Notes under the pieces: generated by a model
Seen by the model: only the letters and a program-made list of their open reading frames with translations
Told to the model about the DNA's origin: nothing
Database searches by the model: none
Position numbers and translations under genes: made by a program
Origin: Mesocentrotus franciscanus
Taxonomy: Eukaryota > Echinodermata > Echinoidea > Camarodonta > Strongylocentrotidae
Direction of reading: 5' to 3'
Length of the DNA: 64,000 nucleotides
Assembly: GCA_037976565.1 (NCBI GenBank)
Contig: CP137666.1
Span: forward strand, 930,001 to 994,000
Shown here: piece after piece, positions 59,080 to 64,000 of the stretch
Position numbering within the stretch: position 1 is the first letter of the stretch
Layout of the letters: every line of letters begins with the position of its first letter

Positions 59080-60659
59080 ATGAACGCAAAAACACTTTCC
59101 GCTGATCCCGTTGCTAGTGGAAGTGTTGTGGAAACAGCACAAGGCATAGGAGTAGCCAAAGAAGATGATGCGGTAGCTATCAAGGGATATGCTAGAAAAC
59201 CTGTCCCGGTGAAGTTCCCAAAATGTTGGGAATTTATGACCCTCAATCAGAGACGAGAGAATGTCATCGATAAACACTCTATTTATGGAAACCCTTCAAA
59301 CTTAACTGGGTAAGGATATTGTTCTAACATATAAAGAGTAGGATCAGTTGTTTACGATTGGTATTCTTTTTAGCTTATAGATACTGCTGTTCCTTTACAA
59401 CAACAAGTAGAGAGTCAAGACAATTCAATATTAGATTTGCTGCATTTATAATGCATGATTTTTAAATTTAAATGCACCGATAATAACACCTGTCAGAGAT
59501 GGATATCGCAGTTGTGTTTCAAACATCTTCTATCTTCTTAATCATAATCTTTCAAGTCAGATTTAACAACACTAAAACATAAAATAAATGTAAAAGAATT
59601 ATAAAAAAAACATTCCATACTGGGATAACAAATCGACGGAAGCTGAGAGTGAATGGAAAAAAAAGTACAGGAGAGCCCTGCATATCGTAGACTTTCTGAT
59701 CCATACCGGAGACCAGACTCATTGCATCCAATCTCAACTAACAACACTATATCGATATATATTAAAAAACATGCTTGTGAAGAAAGGTTGCGTTATTATA
59801 GTCCTTCAAGAAAGAAAAAAAAATCACATCACAAATATTTATTCTTTTTTTTATCCTGTGCAGACTGCCCATCCCTGGCCAGCGGACAGCCATAGTTCGG
59901 GAATTATCGGACATTGGATGGCGGGAAGAAAGAGGATACATCAAAAAGGTGACTGGATTCCCTCTTAGCGCGTGTGTGAATGGAATGAGGAATGAGAGCA
60001 AACGAAGAGTACGCCATCTCTCGCCCATTCGACTACCAACTGCCAACACTATTTGTGACGAGTATAACTGGATGCATAATGGTGTCCATGGAAAGATGCT
60101 CCTATCCAATAAGAAATACAGACATATCTTGCAATCAAACCTAGCTGAAAACCATGACGAAAAGCAGAAACTTCATTACTGTGAGGTGCTAGGTCAAAGG
60201 GTATGCGCAGACTGCATTGAGCACACCAACAGAAAAATGGCTATTGAATATCAACATGAAGCCTTCCCTGAAATTGAAGTAACAGCATCCAGATTGATAG
60301 CACCTAAACTCTCCAAACTGTTATCAGACAGACTGAAATCAGACAGACTGAAATCAGACAGACTGAAATCAGCTGTACCATTACCAGAGTCTAATCAACA
60401 GACAGTGGAAGCTGGGTTACTAGGTAACGCTCAGAGTCCACCTCCTTACAGGCAACCATCAGCTCTACGTAATCAACGTCGTGTAACTATCTACAGCGAT
60501 GCAATGATCAATTCACTTCATCAAACTTTAAAACGAGATAGAAGGATGACAGCCGAGACACTTCATGATGTTCGAGAAATGAGACTTAAGAAAGGAAAAC
60601 GTGCCACTATGAGACAAATACCTCTCGATAAACTTAATGAAGCTAATAAAGGTATATAG
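59080..60659 (+). CDS. Unrecognised 341-residue protein, two exons seen
   Basis: Exon 1 is 59080-59309 (ATG in an AAG-ATG-A context) and exon 2 is 59864-60659. The junction is GT-AG and in phase, reading NPSNLTG then LPIPGQRTAIVRELSDIG. The protein is hydrophilic and basic, with no signal peptide or membrane segment. Visible points are VKFPKCWEFMTLNQRRENV in exon 1, a Cys cluster YCEVLGQRVCADC near residues 180-190, three exact SDRLK repeats (15-bp units at 60324-60368) and a Lys/Arg-rich C-terminus. I recognise no family and assign no function. The stop may not be the true end: a possible donor (AAAG then GTATAT, 60652) lies just before it, so further exons could follow. A decayed copy of part of exon 2 is at 62704-62780. 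Confidence 0.7.
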
Positions 60660-61490
60660 CATTTTACTGCATATACATGTGTTGTCATTGTTATGTACCT
60701 TAATCTCTTGATCTACATTATTGAAATTGCAAATGGAAATTCTTTCCCATGAATTAATGTGCAACTTATGCTGAGTTAATTTCTTGCGCTAGCCTATTTA
60801 AATGCTGAAACTTATTCGACAGAACTTGTCTAATTAATTTGGCGCAATGTATACGAAACCATAAGAGATAACTTTTATGTTTCATGTTTGTACACAATTA
60901 TAAACAACATTAATATTTCGCAATATTTAGAAATGATATGATACCAGTCAGTAGCTACTATTTGGCAGACAGAAAAATTCAAGCACTGCTCTTGGAGGTC
61001 ACTAATGAAAACATAAATCAATTTGTTTTATGATTCATAGTTATACATGCTATTGAAATTTATTTGAGCCAATGAAATGCACTGTACGAACATAATGGAT
61101 TAAAACTGGAGCGTTGCGTAAAAGATTATCATGGATTTCATTGCTCATCTTTGTGATCTGGTTAGAAAATAATTATACGAATAACATTTGGAAAGATACT
61201 TCTGCTAGGTATCGAACAGAGCTACTAACCAAGGTCCTTACACTAACAAATATATATTTTGGTTCTTTAGGATAGTTTAAAATACTTAGTAATCTCTACA
61301 AATTAGGTGTCGTAATATAACAAGTAAAACTATTATTCTCTTAAAAAGATAGATAAATTTGTTATTGTTGTTCCTTTACCATGTCTAGGTCCCTTTTCTT
61401 ATTTGCTTCTTCTTCTCCTCCTTCGCGCGCTCTCTCTCTCTCTCTCTCTCTCTCACACTCTCTGTTGGTACAAACTACCCATTAGTGTAG
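60660..61490. other. No gene seen; (CT)n run at 61429-61454
   Basis: AT-rich sequence following the 59080 gene, ending in a CT microsatellite. No exon is supported. Confidence 0.4.
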
Positions 61491-61496
61491 ATTATC

Positions 61497-61875
61497 TTTA
61501 AATGATATGGAGCAGAAACACGGACAATAAGCATATTTTGAAATGTGGATTTACAGAAGAATGATGAAAATATCCTCGAAACGAATGAAAACCAACAAAG
61601 AGATATTGCACATGGCAGGGCGTAAACAAATTGCACTGGTAGGATTAGTTAAGGAGAGAAAAGTCAAATACTTTGGTCATGTTAAAAGGCACCAAAGCCT
61701 CTTAAAGGATGTGTTGGAGGGAAGAGTGGAAGGAACTAGACCGAGAGGGAGACACAGAATCAACTGGGAAGAGAATGTCAAGAACTGGTCTGAGTGGCCT
61801 AAAACTGCAAAAGTGCACCAGAATGGCAGAAGTTGTTGCAATCAACCTCCGAACCAGGAGAAGGTACTTAGATAG
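61497..61875 (+). mobile_element. LINE reverse transcriptase C-terminal remnant
   Basis: The translation reads FEMWIYRRMMKIS (61538 on), then KVKYFGHVKR, and EGTRPRGRHRINW, the conserved C-terminal signature of a family of LINE endonuclease/reverse transcriptases (GHV.R and RGRPR..W motifs). A stop just upstream (TAA near 61528) and the lack of any palm domain show it is a dead fragment. An AGAT tail (61872-61885) adjoins its 3' side. Confidence 0.8.
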
Positions 61876-61889
61876 ATAGATAGATCTTT

Positions 61890-62105
61890 AAATGTAACTA
61901 CATGTAATTGTTCCCGTATTGTATACATTTTCGTTGTTACTGGGGACAGTAACGATTATTGATTTCTGAATACCCCATCAAAACAGACTTGTAAACATGA
62001 ACATACTTCTCTCATTCCATGTATTCTATGTCTGCCTTTTATTGTACATGTATGTATTTTTGTATTTTGTGGAATAAAGTTGACATTGAATTGAACTGAA
62101 TGCCT
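61890..62105 (+). mobile_element. LINE 3' end
   Basis: Sequence ending GTACATGTATGTATTTTTGT, GGAATAAAGTTGACATTGAA and a TTGAA/TTGAACTGAA tail is of the type that ends CR1-like LINEs in marine invertebrates. It has no coding part and may be a separate insertion from 61497-61875. Confidence 0.45.
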
Positions 62106-62288
62106 CAATATGTCCAAGAGGGTTCTCAAATTTATCAGAGGTTGGCACACAAAATGTTGGCGTGGGACTCACGCGTGAATTTTAAGTGTATTATAAGCTT
62201 TCTTGGGGACCATACCTCCTGGATCCGCCCATATAAACCCAAACCCATCTTTTAAGATGCTGCGAACACGTGATGATTACCAACTCCT

Positions 62289-62385
62289 GCTCCAAAATTG
62301 TGGAATCAACTACCAACATTTCTCTGAAACTAAAGATCTCTCAATATCTTCAAAGAATATCATATAATTCACTTATTCCTTTTAT
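62289..62385 (+). mobile_element. LINE reverse transcriptase tail remnant
   Basis: The translation reads APKLWNQLPTFL, stop, N, stop, RSLNIFKEY, matching the usual APxLWNxLP...SLxxFKxxL end of CR1-type LINE proteins, with two stop codons. It is broken. Confidence 0.65.
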
Positions 62386-62703
62386 AATGTCATAGATAGT
62401 GCATTTGAATATGTGTATGAAAAGTTATATGATAATCGTCGTCATCACCATCATCATGATCATCACCAACTTGCCTTGGGTTTATTCGATCTGGGGACCG
62501 AGTAGTTGCCAACTAAAAGCTTTGTGAACAAGGCCTAGCTGCAATTTAACATGTAATAAGGTTTTGTGAATAATTGATAGTAATTGACAAACTAGGGAAC
62601 ATTTTAGTTACCAACTAGGCTTAGTAAAGGAAAATAAGTATGAGCCATGATCATTATATCATCTGTCATTTACGATGATGGTTTCCCTGAGTGCTTATAT
62701 TAC

Positions 62704-62780
62704 AAAGCGAAGAGTACGCCATCTCTCGCCCATTCCACTACCAACCGCCAATCCTATTGACTGGATGCCGAGTTAGGACA
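62704..62780 (+). pseudogene. Partial duplicate of exon 2 of the 59080 gene
   Basis: The text CGAAGAGTACGCCATCTCTC at 62706 is identical to that at 60001. Similarity continues through GCCCATTCCACTACCAACCGCCAATCC and, after a short gap, ACTGGATGC. Only about 70 bp survive, the frame is lost, and there is no splice signal. Confidence 0.8.
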
Positions 62781-64000
62781 GTCATTATTTTTTATGGAAA
62801 TGACCTCCCACCAATTGCAACAGTAAACTGTCCAAAAAAGAATTCCGAGAGGTTGAGAGTGTTCAAAACCAATGATGATTAGGCCTCTTTTCCATGTTCC
62901 ACAAGCATCGACAGAGTCATGTAGATTGGCATGTTCCACAAGCATGGACAGACTGAGTCATGTAGATTGGCAAACTCGGTTTCAGTTGGACATATATCTT
63001 TGACGCACATTAATTCTTGTTGTTTTATGAACAATGTTGTGAGGAACTTTTATCATCGTCGTGAAATCACCGACAATGGATTAGTTATCTCCATCTGACA
63101 TGTCTGGTTCAAATAAACAATGATAATAATGTAGTCAGATTTCATCATTTTGTGGGGGAAACAATAAATAAAATAACTTAAAATCAAAGTGATACACAAA
63201 ATAGCATGAAACCTATTAGCATACTTTCTTATAATTCATTATCTTCAATCCTTTTCTACAATACTGACACAACATATACCCCCCCCCCCATCTTCTCTAA
63301 TTCTCTTTTAAAGGTATTTAGGTATAATCCTGGATGTGTACGCTTTTTACGTAATAACTACAATCAATCATCCTCCTACAGAAAGATTTGTAATTGTCCA
63401 GTGACGCGTTCATGTGAAGTTTAAAACTCAATGAATGTGGCATACATGACGAGTTGATGTAAAATTGTAAATATCCACTTATTTTGATGTGTAAGGCCCA
63501 TTCATTTATATTTCATTTACCTTGAGGGGCTAAACGGATGTCATTCATTTTTAAAGAGAAAATGAAACAAATCAAATTAAAACTAGATTGGACCAGGCTT
63601 TATTTTGAGTTTTAAAGGCAACCTCTTACGTCAAATTCCATTACATTCAACGATAATTTTGGATTAAAGTCTTATGGAATGACGGAGAGGAGGCATGTGA
63701 ATGGGGGTACATTTCGATCTAAGGGCATAGGGACTGCAATCACGGTTACATGCTCTACAGAAAACAGTTCAATGTCATTATTATTATTATTATTATTAAG
63801 GGCAGGTTCTATCCTTCGCAAAAATCCCCGCGCGTGTACCCCTAGCCAAATGTTAGCCCCTCTTTGAGATTTTGCCTCTGAAAATGTGATAACTCCGTTT
63901 TGCTTGTCACTGTCTTGTCAGAGAGTGTTTTTTCTTCTTCTTCATTGTATAACATAATTATTGCCTCTGTAAAATGTGCTAATTGATTTTTAAATTGCTA
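62781..64000. other. No gene seen; duplicated motif at 62894-62972 and (ATT)n at 63776-63798
   Basis: A segment containing ATGTTCCACAAGCAT and GAGTCATGTAGATTGGCA is directly repeated at about 62895-62933 and 62932-62972. An ATT microsatellite lies near 63776. Nothing else is supported up to the window end. Confidence 0.45.

Noticed and set aside
59762..60109. 115-codon minus-strand frame
   Set aside because: It is a shadow antisense to exon 2 of the 59080 gene.

Overview
This is an AT-rich, intron-bearing metazoan genomic window. Several things point to a sea urchin or close echinoderm relative. The repeats include tRNA-derived SINEs, fold-back elements, and elements built of about 150-bp tandem units flanked by short inverted repeats. 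Short retrotransposon remnants are plentiful, and the 8-mer TACATGTA recurs throughout. The species itself cannot be fixed from the sequence alone.

Four genes can be modelled exon by exon, and one partial gene is possible. (1) At the left edge, a possible first exon on the minus strand runs off the window (161 to 1). (2) A minus-strand gene for a small CUB-domain protein has four coding exons between 6264 and 2476. (3) NUDT18, a Nudix hydrolase, lies on the plus strand with seven coding exons from 26092 to 34745. All phases agree, the Nudix box is intact, and its probable promoter and first exon lie inside a large palindrome at 25548-25760. (4) LLPH, a small basic nucleolar protein, lies on the plus strand with three exons from 49756 to 55063. 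Its second exon carries a one-base frameshift. (5) A plus-strand gene of unknown function has two exons from 59080 to 60659 (341 residues); a decayed copy of part of its second exon lies at 62704.

Most of the rest is repeats. Between the CUB gene and NUDT18 there are small inverted-repeat elements, a T-rich minisatellite inside a terminal-inverted-repeat element (10346-11921), a SINE, and three arrays in which short tandem repeats flip to the opposite strand half way along. NUDT18 introns hold a TA-flanked MITE (twice), a SINE, a 0.3-kb GAA tract, a 34-bp minisatellite and an element of 151-bp units. Between NUDT18 and LLPH, at 40.5-47.8 kb, is a deeply nested stack of DNA transposons whose insertion order can be read from empty sites and target duplications within the window. 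LLPH intron 2 holds another nested element. The right end carries three non-LTR retrotransposon fragments.

The genes show no sign of acting in one pathway. The most interesting material is the transposon architecture, the mirrored minisatellites, the palindromic promoter of NUDT18 and the LLPH frameshift. No computation was run: all coordinates were read by eye and may be off by a few bases at repeat edges.
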